Origin: an uncultured Christensenella sp.
Lineage (GTDB): Bacteria > Bacillota > Clostridia > Christensenellales > Pumilibacteraceae
Reading direction: 5' to 3'
Assembly: GCA_910585055.1 (NCBI GenBank)
Contig: CAJUBY010000008.1
Location: 27,881 to 62,156 of the forward strand
Length of the DNA: 34,276 nucleotides
Shown: one piece after another, positions 17,741 through 25,172 of the stretch
How the letters are laid out: the number at the start of each line of letters is the position of its first letter
Position numbering within the stretch: the stretch's first letter is position 1
Position numbers and translations under genes: made by a program
Notes under the pieces: model-generated
Told to the model about the DNA's origin: nothing
The model's database searches: none
The model's input: the letters and a program-made list of their open reading frames with translations, nothing else

Positions 17741-18874
17741 TTATTGATTATATTTTTTCTGCTGTTTCGGTTCGCAGTAAGGACTTTCGACTATTACCGC
17801 ATGTGATATGCACGGAATTGTTTCGCCTTGATAACAGCTTTGAGTGCTCATAAGCGCACCCGTAGCGAGATATGCGATTCGTTTATACTCGCCGTTCATG
17901 AGTTTTTCCATTATAAAAGAATTGAATATCGTTGCAGAACACGCACAGCCGCTTCCGCCTTGATAACACTTTTGCTCTACGTCGTATATTATGTTGCCGC
18001 AGTCGATATAGTTTTGACCGAGCCGTATTCCGCGTTTACGCATAAGATCGCGTAAAATATCCGACCCCAATTTACCTAGATCGCCCGTGACTATCAAATC
18101 GAAATCGTCGTTATCGAATCCGGATTGAGTGAGCATGGTAAACATAGTATCCATAGCGGCAGGCGCCATAGCCGCGCCCATATTATTAAGATCGTTAACA
18201 CCGTAATCGGTTATCAAACCGGGAATCGCCATAACGATTTTCGGAAACCGCCGAGTTTCGTCTGCGTTTTTGGATACTACCGACGCGGCAGCGCCTGTTA
18301 CGGTCCACTGTGCGTACGGCGGCCGCTGGCATCCGTATTCCAAAGGGTATCTAAACTGCCGCTCCGCCGTGGCGAAGTGACTGGACGCCGCACATACTAT
18401 GTTGGAAAAATATCCGCTGTCTACCAAAGCGGCGGACATCATAAGTCCTTCGGTCATCGTCGAACATGCACCGTAAATGCCTATATGAGGTACGCCTATA
18501 TCTCTTGCGGCATAGCTTGAAGTCGTCATCTGATTGAGCAGGTCGCCTGATATCATGACATCTATATCTTCTATTTCCAATCTCGCATCCCGCACTGCGC
18601 CGCGGACAGCCGTATCGAACATGCGTATTTCGGCGCGCTCGAACGTTTTTTCGCCCATTTTATCATCGGTTTCGCACCTTTGAAAATATTTTCCGGCAGG
18701 GCCTTTGGACTCCTTTTTGCCGACTACGCTCATTCTTCCCGTGATGCGCGGAGTATTGAAAAACCGCATGACTCTCTGGCGTTTCGAAACACCTGTCGGA
18801 GGCGGCAGAACGTCGCTGTTACGTATGGAAAGCGATTGCGGTTCGCTGCGTTTCGATTTTTTTAATACAGACAT
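17741..18874 (-). CDS. spoVAD: Stage V sporulation protein AD
   Basis: Thiolase-fold SpoVA component that binds dipicolinic acid and sits on the forespore inner membrane side. The 377-residue protein contains SGDLLNQM, GACSTMTEG, HFATAERQFRYPLEYG and GGSGCACSA, all diagnostic for SpoVAD. The ATG at 18874 follows the spoVAC stop by one base and uses GGGG inside the spoVAC end as ribosome-binding site. From this start the protein has about 27 more N-terminal residues than the Bacillus protein, basic and with a PPP stretch. Met36 (18769) would restore a more usual length but has a poorer ribosome-binding site. Family assignment is secure; the start is probable. Confidence 0.95.
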   Translation of the reverse strand: MSVLKKSKRSEPQSLSIRNSDVLPPPTGVSKRQRVMRFFNTPRITGRMSVVGKKESKGPAGKYFQRCETDDKMGEKTFERAEIRMFDTAVRGAVRDARLEIEDIDVMISGDLLNQMTTSSYAARDIGVPHIGIYGACSTMTEGLMMSAALVDSGYFSNIVCAASSHFATAERQFRYPLEYGCQRPPYAQWTVTGAAASVVSKNADETRRFPKIVMAIPGLITDYGVNDLNNMGAAMAPAAMDTMFTMLTQSGFDNDDFDLIVTGDLGKLGSDILRDLMRKRGIRLGQNYIDCGNIIYDVEQKCYQGGSGCACSATIFNSFIMEKLMNGEYKRIAYLATGALMSTQSCYQGETIPCISHAVIVESPYCEPKQQKKYNQ

Positions 18875-18875
18875 T

Positions 18876-19346
18876 TTACAACCCCATTATCCATAGATTC
18901 AAGAGTCCGGCAACGGTCGACCAAACTATACCGTTTACTACAACGGGACCCACAACGGAAAAAAGCTTGACGCTTGTACCGAATATCAAGCCCTCGGTCT
19001 TAAATTCCATTGACGCGCTTGCCATAGCGTTGGCAAACCCCGTGATCGGTAAAAACGATCCGGCGCCGCCCTGACGCGCTATGACATCGAAAAAGCCAAG
19101 TCCCGTAAATAGGATAGCGACCGTTACCAATATCATCGATGTGATATTACCTATCATGTCTTTAGACATCGTAGGCGAAATTATCTTTACGATATCGCCT
19201 ATTGCCTGACCTATAACACAAGTCAAACCGCCTATCGTAAAACTGTGGAACAGCGCTTTCGGTATGCTGGTCCGCGGCGTGACGGTATTGACATATTCGT
19301 TATACTCGGCATTACGCGCAGATACCGAATTTGTATTTTCAGACAT
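18876..19346 (-). CDS. spoVAC: Stage V sporulation protein AC
   Basis: Membrane subunit of the SpoVA dipicolinate channel; the Bacillus protein behaves as a mechanosensitive channel during germination. The 156-residue protein has a polar N-terminus and about four membrane segments, with FFDVIARQGGAGSFLPITGF and FGTSVKLFSVVGPV as family landmarks. The ATG has GGAG at proper spacing. It opens the spoVAC-spoVAD-spoVAE-yunB cluster, about 560 bases after sigF, with a possible sigma-G promoter between them. Confidence 0.94.
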   Translation of the reverse strand: MSENTNSVSARNAEYNEYVNTVTPRTSIPKALFHSFTIGGLTCVIGQAIGDIVKIISPTMSKDMIGNITSMILVTVAILFTGLGFFDVIARQGGAGSFLPITGFANAMASASMEFKTEGLIFGTSVKLFSVVGPVVVNGIVWSTVAGLLNLWIMGL

Positions 19347-19361
19347 ATTATGCTCCGATGA

Positions 19362-19457
19362 TCAACGTATTTCGCGTGATTTGGTCTGTTTTACCAGCAC
19401 TTCGCGCTCTGTCACGGAAACCAAACCTTCGCCGATACGTTCATTTATGTTTTTCAT
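19362..19457 (-). CDS. Possible small protein (31 residues) before spoVAC
   Basis: A 31-codon frame starts at ATG 19457 and ends with TGA 15 bases before spoVAC. The peptide (MKNINERIGEGLVSVTER, then EVLVKQTKSREIR) is charged and could form an amphipathic helix. Codon choice resembles the neighbours. There is only AAAG as a ribosome-binding site, and the predicted sigma-G start lies at the ATG itself, so it would be leaderless from that promoter. It may be a genuine small gene or a chance frame in a leader. Confidence 0.3.
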   Translation of the reverse strand: MKNINERIGEGLVSVTEREVLVKQTKSREIR

Positions 19458-19462
19458 ATCTT

Positions 19463-19493
19463 TAATTTGCCGATTGTGTTCGCATATTATTCA
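19463..19493 (-). promoter_or_regulatory. Possible sigma-G promoter for spoVAC-AD-AE-yunB
   Basis: Minus strand: TGAATA (19493-19488), 18-base spacer, CAAATTA (19469-19463). This compares with the Bacillus sigma-G consensus TGMATA and CATACTA; the -35 is perfect and the -10 matches 5 of 7. spoVA is a sigma-G operon in Bacillus, which supports the assignment. Confidence 0.42.
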
Positions 19494-19545
19494 TTGATCG
19501 TCGTTCGCATATTTTATTTGCAATAAAAAAACGCCCCTTTTTGAA

Positions 19546-19583
19546 ACGCACCCCGAAAGATTAGAATGACTTTCGGAGTGCGT
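19546..19583. terminator. Hairpin between sigF and spoVAC, possible terminator
   Basis: Arms ACGCACCCCGAAAG (19546-19559) and CTTTCGGAGTGCGT (19570-19583) pair at 13 of 14 positions with a ten-base loop. On the minus strand a run of seven Ts follows, but only about 16 bases beyond the stem. It may end the spoIIA transcript and separate it from spoVA. The bases between 19494 and 19545 hold nothing else I can identify. Confidence 0.5.
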
Positions 19584-19741
19584 AGTATTTTAAGTCGTTT
19601 TATGGCTAACCTTTTTCAGATCATATCAAACACACGTAGAAACAGCAATTTCCATTTATTTACGGCTGTATAATATTCCGTATAATCGTTATACCATAGC
19701 CAAGTAACGCGAATTTCAACTGTTTGCGCAGATCCGTTACA

Positions 19742-19906
19742 CTACCGAAAATAACGCACATAAGGCTTAAGCCCGCAGCAAGGCAAAACTTCTTTTATGC
19801 CGTTAAAACGCGGAGGTACGACGGTAACAACCGTAAATAAATCTTCCAACCTTGCCGACATATGACGGGTATATCCATATATCCGCAAATAATGTAATAA
19901 CGGCAT
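19742..19906 (-). CDS. Possible small protein (54 residues) immediately after sigF
   Basis: An ATG at 19906 follows the sigF stop by one base and opens 54 codons ending in TAG (19744-19742). The peptide has a basic start (MPLLHYLRIYGYTRHM), then VVTVVPPRF and a CC pair (VLPCCGLKP). In the same frame, 41 more sense codons continue past the TAG to a TGA at 19618-19616. I recognise no family. Position suggests coupling to sigF, but there is no Shine-Dalgarno. It could be a small gene, the remnant of a roughly 96-residue gene broken by the TAG, or chance. Confidence 0.35.
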   Translation of the reverse strand: MPLLHYLRIYGYTRHMSARLEDLFTVVTVVPPRFNGIKEVLPCCGLKPYVRYFR

Positions 19907-19907
19907 A

Positions 19908-20624
19908 TTATTGCTCGCAATATTCAGCACGCATCTTTCCGAGTATTTTGCTTTCCAACCTGGATATCTGCACTTGCGAAACGTCCAATACGCGTGCTAC
20001 TTCCGATTGCGTTTTATCGGCAAAATATCTGAGCATTATTATCTTTTTATCGCGCGGCGACAACTCGCATATCATTCTTTTAAGCATCATTTTATCGAGT
20101 TTCTCCTCTTCGTTTTCCGCTGTTTGAAGTTTTTCGATCAATGATCTGGAGTTATCGTCGTTGTTATCGTAGATAGATACGGGATATTTGCACGAATCCA
20201 TTATAAATACCACTTCCTGCGGCTCCAAGCCGAACTCTTTGGAAATGGTATCCACGGTAGGCGATTCGCCGTTTTCGCGCTTGTATTTGTCTACAAACTG
20301 CGAAATTTTGATAGATGCCGTTTTTGTTCCGCGCGACACTTTAACCGGCCCGTCGTCACGTAAAAAACGTTTTACCTCGCCTGCTATCATCGGCACCGCA
20401 TAAGTGGAAAACATCACTTCGTACTCGGCGGAAAAATTTTTTACCGCTTTGATAAATCCGACACATCCCAACTGATACAAATCGTCGTATTCCACGCCCT
20501 TATTTTTATACCGCCTTATAACTGATTTTATGAGCGGCGAATTACGTGTTATCAAAGTTTCGCTCGCCGTCCTGTCACCATGCTGCGCAGCGTATATCAG
20601 ATTTAGAGTTTCTTCTTTTTCCAA
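19908..20624 (-). CDS. sigF: RNA polymerase sporulation sigma factor SigF
   Basis: First forespore-specific sigma factor. The 238-residue protein has region 2 (VEYDDLYQLGCVGFIKAV, then FSTYAVPMIAGEVKRFLRDD), region 3 (ISKEFGLEPQEVVFIM) and region 4 with a helix-turn-helix (TQSEVARVLDVSQVQISRLE). GPVKVSRG after region 2 and the setting next to spoIIAA/spoIIAB identify it as SigF rather than SigG. It starts with TTG at 20624, inside the last codons of spoIIAB (22-base overlap), preceded by AGAGGTG. The overlap suggests translational coupling that matches sigma to its anti-sigma factor. Confidence 0.96.
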   Translation of the reverse strand: MEKEETLNLIYAAQHGDRTASETLITRNSPLIKSVIRRYKNKGVEYDDLYQLGCVGFIKAVKNFSAEYEVMFSTYAVPMIAGEVKRFLRDDGPVKVSRGTKTASIKISQFVDKYKRENGESPTVDTISKEFGLEPQEVVFIMDSCKYPVSIYDNNDDNSRSLIEKLQTAENEEEKLDKMMLKRMICELSPRDKKIIMLRYFADKTQSEVARVLDVSQVQISRLESKILGKMRAEYCEQ

Positions 20625-21052
20625 TCCGCACCTCTGATCGCCTTCGACATTGAAACGACAGTACCTGTGGGAACGTTATTTTCTACGGTAAGAGTATCCA
20701 TAAAAGATTCCATGACCGTAAATCCCATGCCGCTGCGTTCCTGTTCCGGTTTGCTGGTATAAAACGGCTGCATGGCGCTGTTTACGTCGGCAATGCCTAT
20801 ACCGGTATCCGAAACGACGATATGTACGGAATCTTCTGTTACCGTTGTTGTTATCTGTATTTTATTGTCCGCAGAATTCGATGGGTACGCATGAACGATG
20901 CAATTCGTGACCGCTTCCGATACTGCGGTTTTTATGTCGTTTATCTGATCTACGGTAGGATCCAATGAAACACAAAACGCCGCGACCGTATTGCGCGCAA
21001 AAGCTTCGTTATCCGTTACCGCATCGAAAATGACCGTCATTCGGTTTTCCAT
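20603..21052 (-). CDS. spoIIAB: Anti-sigma F factor / serine kinase SpoIIAB
   Basis: Binds and inhibits sigma F in the predivisional cell and phosphorylates SpoIIAA. The 149-residue protein is a GHKL-fold ATPase: N-box AVSEAVTNCIVHAY (43-56, with Glu46 and Asn50), G1 box SDTGIG (81-86), and a glycine-rich G2 stretch RSGMGFTVME with the ATP lid before it. It begins three bases after spoIIAA and overlaps sigF. All elements for the partner switch are intact. Confidence 0.96.
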   Translation of the reverse strand: MENRMTVIFDAVTDNEAFARNTVAAFCVSLDPTVDQINDIKTAVSEAVTNCIVHAYPSNSADNKIQITTTVTEDSVHIVVSDTGIGIADVNSAMQPFYTSKPEQERSGMGFTVMESFMDTLTVENNVPTGTVVSMSKAIRGADWKKKKL

Positions 21053-21055
21053 ATC

Positions 21056-21364
21056 TCAACCTGCCTTAACCATGATATTGTAAATTCCCGACAATTTTAA
21101 CACTCTGTCCACCGTCGGCGGCGGCGATTGTATGAATATAGGTATACCGCGCGGTTTCAATCTTTTATACCGCCCGATCAACACACCTATGCCTGTAGAA
21201 TCCATAAACTCCAATCCCGACATATCGATATATACACGCTTAACGTTTTTTTCGTCGAATAACATATCCAAAGTTATTCGGGCGTAAGCGCTGCTATGTT
21301 CGTCTAATTCGCCGAATAACTTTACGTATAAATTATCGGATTTATTTGTGTGTTCGATCTTCAT
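21056..21364 (-). CDS. spoIIAA: Anti-sigma F factor antagonist SpoIIAA
   Basis: Unphosphorylated SpoIIAA releases sigma F from SpoIIAB; SpoIIE reactivates it by dephosphorylation. The 102-residue STAS-domain protein has the phosphorylation site in LEFMDSTGIGVLIG, with Ser56 as the target (Ser58 in Bacillus). AGGAG lies ten bases before the ATG. Only 28 bases separate it from the rny terminator, so its promoter should overlap that terminator or rny; I could not find a convincing sigma-H site. Confidence 0.95.
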   Translation of the reverse strand: MKIEHTNKSDNLYVKLFGELDEHSSAYARITLDMLFDEKNVKRVYIDMSGLEFMDSTGIGVLIGRYKRLKPRGIPIFIQSPPPTVDRVLKLSGIYNIMVKAG

Positions 21365-21392
21365 ACTATTTGAACTCCTAATTTAGAATAGC

Positions 21393-21422
21393 AAAAAAAA
21401 TACGGACAATTTTGTCCGTATT
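21393..21422 (-). terminator. Intrinsic terminator of rny
   Basis: ATACGGACAA and TTGTCCGTAT (21400-21409 / 21412-21421) form a perfect stem, followed on the minus strand by eight Ts. It lies 38 bases after the rny stop and just before spoIIAA. Confidence 0.93.
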
Positions 21423-21459
21423 TGGTGAAAATCATTATATTATGATGAAACAGCTTTTG

Positions 21460-23040
21460 TTATTTGGCGTATTCTACCGCTCTGGTTTCGCGAATGACGT
21501 TTACTTTGATCTGTCCCGGATACTGCATATCCTGCTCGATTTGTTTTGCGATCTCTTTGGACATATACATTGCTTTGACGTCGTCTACAACTTCGGGTTT
21601 AACGATTATGCGTATTTCGCGCCCTGCCTGAACAGCAAAAGACTTTTCTACGCCTTCGTAGCTGTTGGCTATTTCTTCGAGCTTTTCAAGCCGTTTAACG
21701 TAATTATCCAACGATTCGCGGCGTGCGCCTGGACGTGCGCCGGAAATTGCATCTGCACATTGAACGATCACCGCTTCGACAGTTTCGGGCTCCACATCGT
21801 TATGGTGCGCCGCAATACAATGTATCACTTCTTTGCTCTCTTTATACTTTTTCGCAACATCCACACCAATAGATACGTGCGTACCTTCTATCTCGTGATC
21901 GAGCGCCTTGCCTATATCGTGCAACAATCCGGCGCGCTTACAGAGCTGAACGTTAGCTCCGAGCTCGCCTGCCATTATACCTGCCAGATTTGAGGTTTCT
22001 ATGGAGTGACGCAAAACGTTCTGTCCGTAACTTGTACGGAAACGCAATCTGCCGAGTATACGTGCAAGATCGGGATTGAGACCGAAAACACCTGTTTCGT
22101 ACATGGCATTTTCCCCGGCTTCTTTTATTTTCGCATCTACGTCCTTTTGCGCTTTTTCCACAAGATCTTCGATCCTGCCCGGATGTATTCTTCCGTCGCT
22201 GATAAGCCGTTCGAGGGCGATACGCGCAACTTCGCGGCGTATGGGATCGAAACACGACAGCACCACGGCTTCCGGTGTATCGTCGATTATAAGATCGCAA
22301 CCCGTAGCGGTTTCCAACGCACGGATATTCCGTCCTTCTCTGCCGATGATCCGACCTTTCATCTCATCGTTCGGGAGAGCAACAGTAGATACGGTTATTT
22401 CCGCACTGTGATCGACGGCACAGCGTTGAACGGCAAGCGAAACGATCTTTTGCGCGCGTCTATCGGCTTCCTCTTTGGCCTCCGCGTCGATCTCACGCAC
22501 CATTTTTGCAGCATCGTGTTTGGCTTCGTCGCGTATCGCATCTATAAGCTGAGCTTTCGCCTCATCTTTCGACATCCCGGCAACATGCTGGATCTCGTCG
22601 ATTATTCTGTTGTTGGCTGTTTCCAGCTCCGCTTTCAGCTTGTCCGCCTCGGCGTGTTTTTGAGTCAGTGCCGCGCGTTGAGCATCCAGATCGTCGGATT
22701 TTTTATCGAGCAGCTGTTCTTTTTTGTCGAGATTTTCTTCGCGCTGGATAATTCTTTGTTCTGATCGGGATATCGCGGATTGTTTTTCGCGCAATTCGCG
22801 CTCTTGTGCGTCACGTTCTTTCGCAAGTTCTTCTTTTGCTTCGCGAGCAGCGGTCTTGCGCATTTCCTTTACTTCGTTTACGGCGTCTTCTACCATTTTA
22901 TTTGCCGCCGATTTTGCCGCGCCGAGCTTTTTGTTTTGGTAAACGCGATATACGGCTATTCCGCCGACCGCTCCCAAAATAAGCCCTATTATCGGCAAAA
23001 CGACAGACAAAACAACCGCCGTACTGCTAAGTAGGGTCAT
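21460..23040 (-). CDS. rny: Ribonuclease Y
   Basis: Membrane-anchored endoribonuclease that initiates mRNA decay. With the ATG at 23040 (AAAGGAGA five bases upstream) it is 526 residues, the usual length; an open extension to 23121 has no ribosome-binding site. Order: one N-terminal membrane segment (about residues 5-27), a long charged coiled-coil to about residue 200, a KH domain (GRIIGREGRNIRALE, then CDLIIDDTPEAVVLS), and an HD domain with NVLRHSIETS, LLHDIGKALDHE and IAAHHNDVEP. It has its own promoter and terminator, so it is a single-gene unit. Confidence 0.96.
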   Translation of the reverse strand: MTLLSSTAVVLSVVLPIIGLILGAVGGIAVYRVYQNKKLGAAKSAANKMVEDAVNEVKEMRKTAAREAKEELAKERDAQERELREKQSAISRSEQRIIQREENLDKKEQLLDKKSDDLDAQRAALTQKHAEADKLKAELETANNRIIDEIQHVAGMSKDEAKAQLIDAIRDEAKHDAAKMVREIDAEAKEEADRRAQKIVSLAVQRCAVDHSAEITVSTVALPNDEMKGRIIGREGRNIRALETATGCDLIIDDTPEAVVLSCFDPIRREVARIALERLISDGRIHPGRIEDLVEKAQKDVDAKIKEAGENAMYETGVFGLNPDLARILGRLRFRTSYGQNVLRHSIETSNLAGIMAGELGANVQLCKRAGLLHDIGKALDHEIEGTHVSIGVDVAKKYKESKEVIHCIAAHHNDVEPETVEAVIVQCADAISGARPGARRESLDNYVKRLEKLEEIANSYEGVEKSFAVQAGREIRIIVKPEVVDDVKAMYMSKEIAKQIEQDMQYPGQIKVNVIRETRAVEYAK

Positions 23041-23124
23041 AGCATTCTCCTTTAAATATTTTTGTATGTGAATTGTGTTTATTATTATACCGGCGCCGCA
23101 CGGCGCACAGCGAACAATCAACTG

Positions 23125-23143
23125 CGGTACACATACTGTACCG
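23125..23143. promoter_or_regulatory. Dyad at the predicted 5' end of rny mRNA
   Basis: CGGTAC and GTACCG are separated by seven bases, starting exactly at the predicted rny transcription start (about 23142). It could be an operator or a 5' hairpin that protects or regulates the transcript; neither is shown by sequence alone. Confidence 0.35.
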
Positions 23144-23148
23144 ACATT

Positions 23149-23177
23149 ATTTTATCACTTTATTACACATTAGTCAA
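23149..23177 (-). promoter_or_regulatory. Sigma-A promoter of rny
   Basis: Minus strand: -35 TTGACT (23177-23172), 17-base spacer, -10 TAAAAT (23154-23149). The predicted leader is about 100 bases long and contains a GC-rich stretch (around 23091-23106). Confidence 0.8.
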
Positions 23178-23182
23178 GTTTT

Positions 23183-23926
23183 TTACCTGCGAAATTCGGC
23201 TATATTTTGCGCATCGTTATCCAGAAAAGGACGTTCCGGCACGGAAGCGAAAGTCAGCGCGTAGACTATTTTCGCTCCGGCTTTCTTTAATGTTTTGGCA
23301 CATTCGTTGAGCGTAGATCCTGTCGTCATGACATCGTCTATTAATATAATGTGATCGGGCGGTTTACCGACTGCAGCAAAAGAGCCCTTTAAATTCTCCA
23401 TACGTGCCGATCTGTCAAGCTTTGCCTGATTGACTGTCTTTTTAACTTTTTCCAGAAAAGTTACGCACTGCAAATCGATCCGTGCCGAAAGGCTTTTCGC
23501 CAACAGCTCGGCTTGATTATAACCGCGTTTTCTGAGACGTGATCTTTCCGTCGGCACAAAAGTTATACATTTCGCCTGCCAATCGGACATAAGCAGAACA
23601 TCCAACATATATTCGCTCATAGGCTCGGCCAGATACCGAGCGTTTCCGTATTTAAGCCTGCGAACTATATCCACGGCATTCCCGTCGTAATCGACTGCAG
23701 AGCGCGCCTCGTCGAAATACAACGGCATTTCCGAACATTCGCAGCAATAATCGCCTATACCGACTTTATGTCTACCGCACCTAACGCAGAAATTATCGTT
23801 TAACGAAAGCTTGCAGTCGGAACAAAGTCCGTACCGTTTCGGACTGATCTCCTTTCCGCAGACGATACACTTTATATCGCTCGGAAATAACAGCTGTATA
23901 AGTTCGTTTTTCAGAGAACGGTTCAA
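23183..23926 (-). CDS. comF: ComF family phosphoribosyltransferase-like protein
   Basis: ComF-type proteins are needed for natural transformation in several bacteria, but the family is also found in organisms not known to be competent. The 247-residue protein has an N-terminal zinc ribbon (CIVCGKE, CSDCK, CVRCGRHK, CCECS) and a C-terminal type I phosphoribosyltransferase domain with the PRPP loop ILIDDVMTTGSTLNEC. RGYNQAELLAKSL is a family landmark. The start is TTG at 23926, overlapping the ackA stop as TTGA. No other competence gene is in the window, so a role in DNA uptake is not implied by context. Confidence 0.9.
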   Translation of the reverse strand: MNRSLKNELIQLLFPSDIKCIVCGKEISPKRYGLCSDCKLSLNDNFCVRCGRHKVGIGDYCCECSEMPLYFDEARSAVDYDGNAVDIVRRLKYGNARYLAEPMSEYMLDVLLMSDWQAKCITFVPTERSRLRKRGYNQAELLAKSLSARIDLQCVTFLEKVKKTVNQAKLDRSARMENLKGSFAAVGKPPDHIILIDDVMTTGSTLNECAKTLKKAGAKIVYALTFASVPERPFLDNDAQNIAEFRR

Positions 23927-25113
23927 TCGTCTTTGTGCTTAAGCGTTTCGCGTGCTATATACAACTCTTCGTTTGTGGGGATTATATAAACTTTGACCGC
24001 CGACTTGTCGGAACTGATAAGTATCTCCTTATCGCGCGGCGGATCCGCATTTTTGGTCTTGTCGAGATCGATACCCAAAAATCCCATGTTTTCGCAAACA
24101 GCTTCGCGCACGCACACAGTGTGCTCACCGATACCGCCGGTAAATACCAAACAATCGAGACCGCCCATAGCCGCGGCATACGAGCCTACGTACTTCTTTA
24201 CTCGGTAAGAAAACATGTCGAGCGCAAGCATTGCGCGACTATTGTTTTTATCGGCAGCCGCTTCGAGGTCTCTGAAATCCGAACTGACGCCGCTTATACC
24301 GAGAACGCCGCAGTGCTTATTGAGATAGTCGATCATCTGATGAACGTCATATCCCTTTTTAGTCATTAAGAATTCGATGGCTGCGGCATCTATATCTCCG
24401 CAGCGCGTTCCCATGATAAGCCCCTCAAGCGGAGTAAGCCCCATCGAAGTATCGACGCACTTGCCGTCTTTGACCGCGCTTATACTGGCGCCGTTACCCA
24501 AATGGCACACAACGGTTTTTATCTTATCGGTACCCATAAGCGCCGATGCTCTGCCGGAAACATATGCATGGCTTGTACCGTGAAACCCGTATTTGCGAAC
24601 TTTATAATTTTTGTAATCGTCGTAATCGATACCGTAAAGATACGCATATTCCGGCATTGTAGAATGGAACGTCGTATCGAATACCGCGACCATAGGTGCA
24701 TCGGGCATGACTTCACGGCATGCTTTTATACCCATGATGTTTGCCGGCATGTGGAGCGGTCCGAGATCCGTATTTGTTTCTATAAGCTTAAGTGTGTCCG
24801 GAGTGATAAGCACGGAATCTTTGAAATTCTCGCCGGCATGAAGTACACGGTGCCCTACTGCGGCGATCTCCGACATATCGGAAAGCACGCCGTGATCGCT
24901 GTCAACGAGCGCATCGAGCACATACTTGATAGCTTCCTTATGAGTAGGCATTTTACCCTGTATTTTAACGGCGTTTTTTCCGGTGTGATTGAGTACCGCG
25001 CCTTCCGTTCCTATACGTTCGCAAACGCCTTTCGCCAAAACTTCCTGCGTTTCCGTTTGTATAAGCTGATATTTCAACGACGAACTTCCTGCGTTGATGA
25101 CAAGTATTTTCAT
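23923..25113 (-). CDS. ackA: Acetate kinase
   Basis: Converts acetyl phosphate and ADP to acetate and ATP, the last step of acetate fermentation. With the ATG at 25113 (GGAGG at correct spacing) the protein has 396 residues, the family length; an upstream in-frame start at 25158 has no support. Motifs: INAGSSSLKYQL at the N-terminus, HRVLHAGE, FDTTFHSTMPE, YGFHGTSHAYV, CHLGNGASI with the acetokinase signature, MGTRCGDID and FTGGIGEHT. comF follows with overlap. A hairpin separates it from dnaJ. Its metabolic partner pta lies at the other end of the window, in another operon. Confidence 0.96.
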   Translation of the reverse strand: MKILVINAGSSSLKYQLIQTETQEVLAKGVCERIGTEGAVLNHTGKNAVKIQGKMPTHKEAIKYVLDALVDSDHGVLSDMSEIAAVGHRVLHAGENFKDSVLITPDTLKLIETNTDLGPLHMPANIMGIKACREVMPDAPMVAVFDTTFHSTMPEYAYLYGIDYDDYKNYKVRKYGFHGTSHAYVSGRASALMGTDKIKTVVCHLGNGASISAVKDGKCVDTSMGLTPLEGLIMGTRCGDIDAAAIEFLMTKKGYDVHQMIDYLNKHCGVLGISGVSSDFRDLEAAADKNNSRAMLALDMFSYRVKKYVGSYAAAMGGLDCLVFTGGIGEHTVCVREAVCENMGFLGIDLDKTKNADPPRDKEILISSDKSAVKVYIIPTNEELYIARETLKHKDD

Positions 25114-25136
25114 ATTACCTCCGACAACACAAATAA

Positions 25137-25155
25137 CCGCCGATTCACTCGGCGG
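25137..25155 (-). terminator. Hairpin between dnaJ and ackA
   Basis: CCGCCGA (25137-25143) and TCGGCGG (25149-25155) form a 7-bp GC-rich stem with a 5-base loop. On the minus strand TTATTTG follows, a weak U-tract. It may attenuate or end the heat-shock transcript before ackA. Confidence 0.5.
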
Positions 25156-25172
25156 CATTGCATTGTATTGTT

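Noticed and set aside
19742..19744. TAG reassigned as a sense codon
   Set aside because: dnaJ, grpE and mtaB end with TAG at the positions expected for their families, so TAG works as a stop in this genome.
22006..22764. 252-codon plus-strand open frame opposite rny
   Set aside because: Antisense shadow of the rny coiled-coil region, Phe/Arg-rich as expected from reverse-reading Glu/Lys codons.
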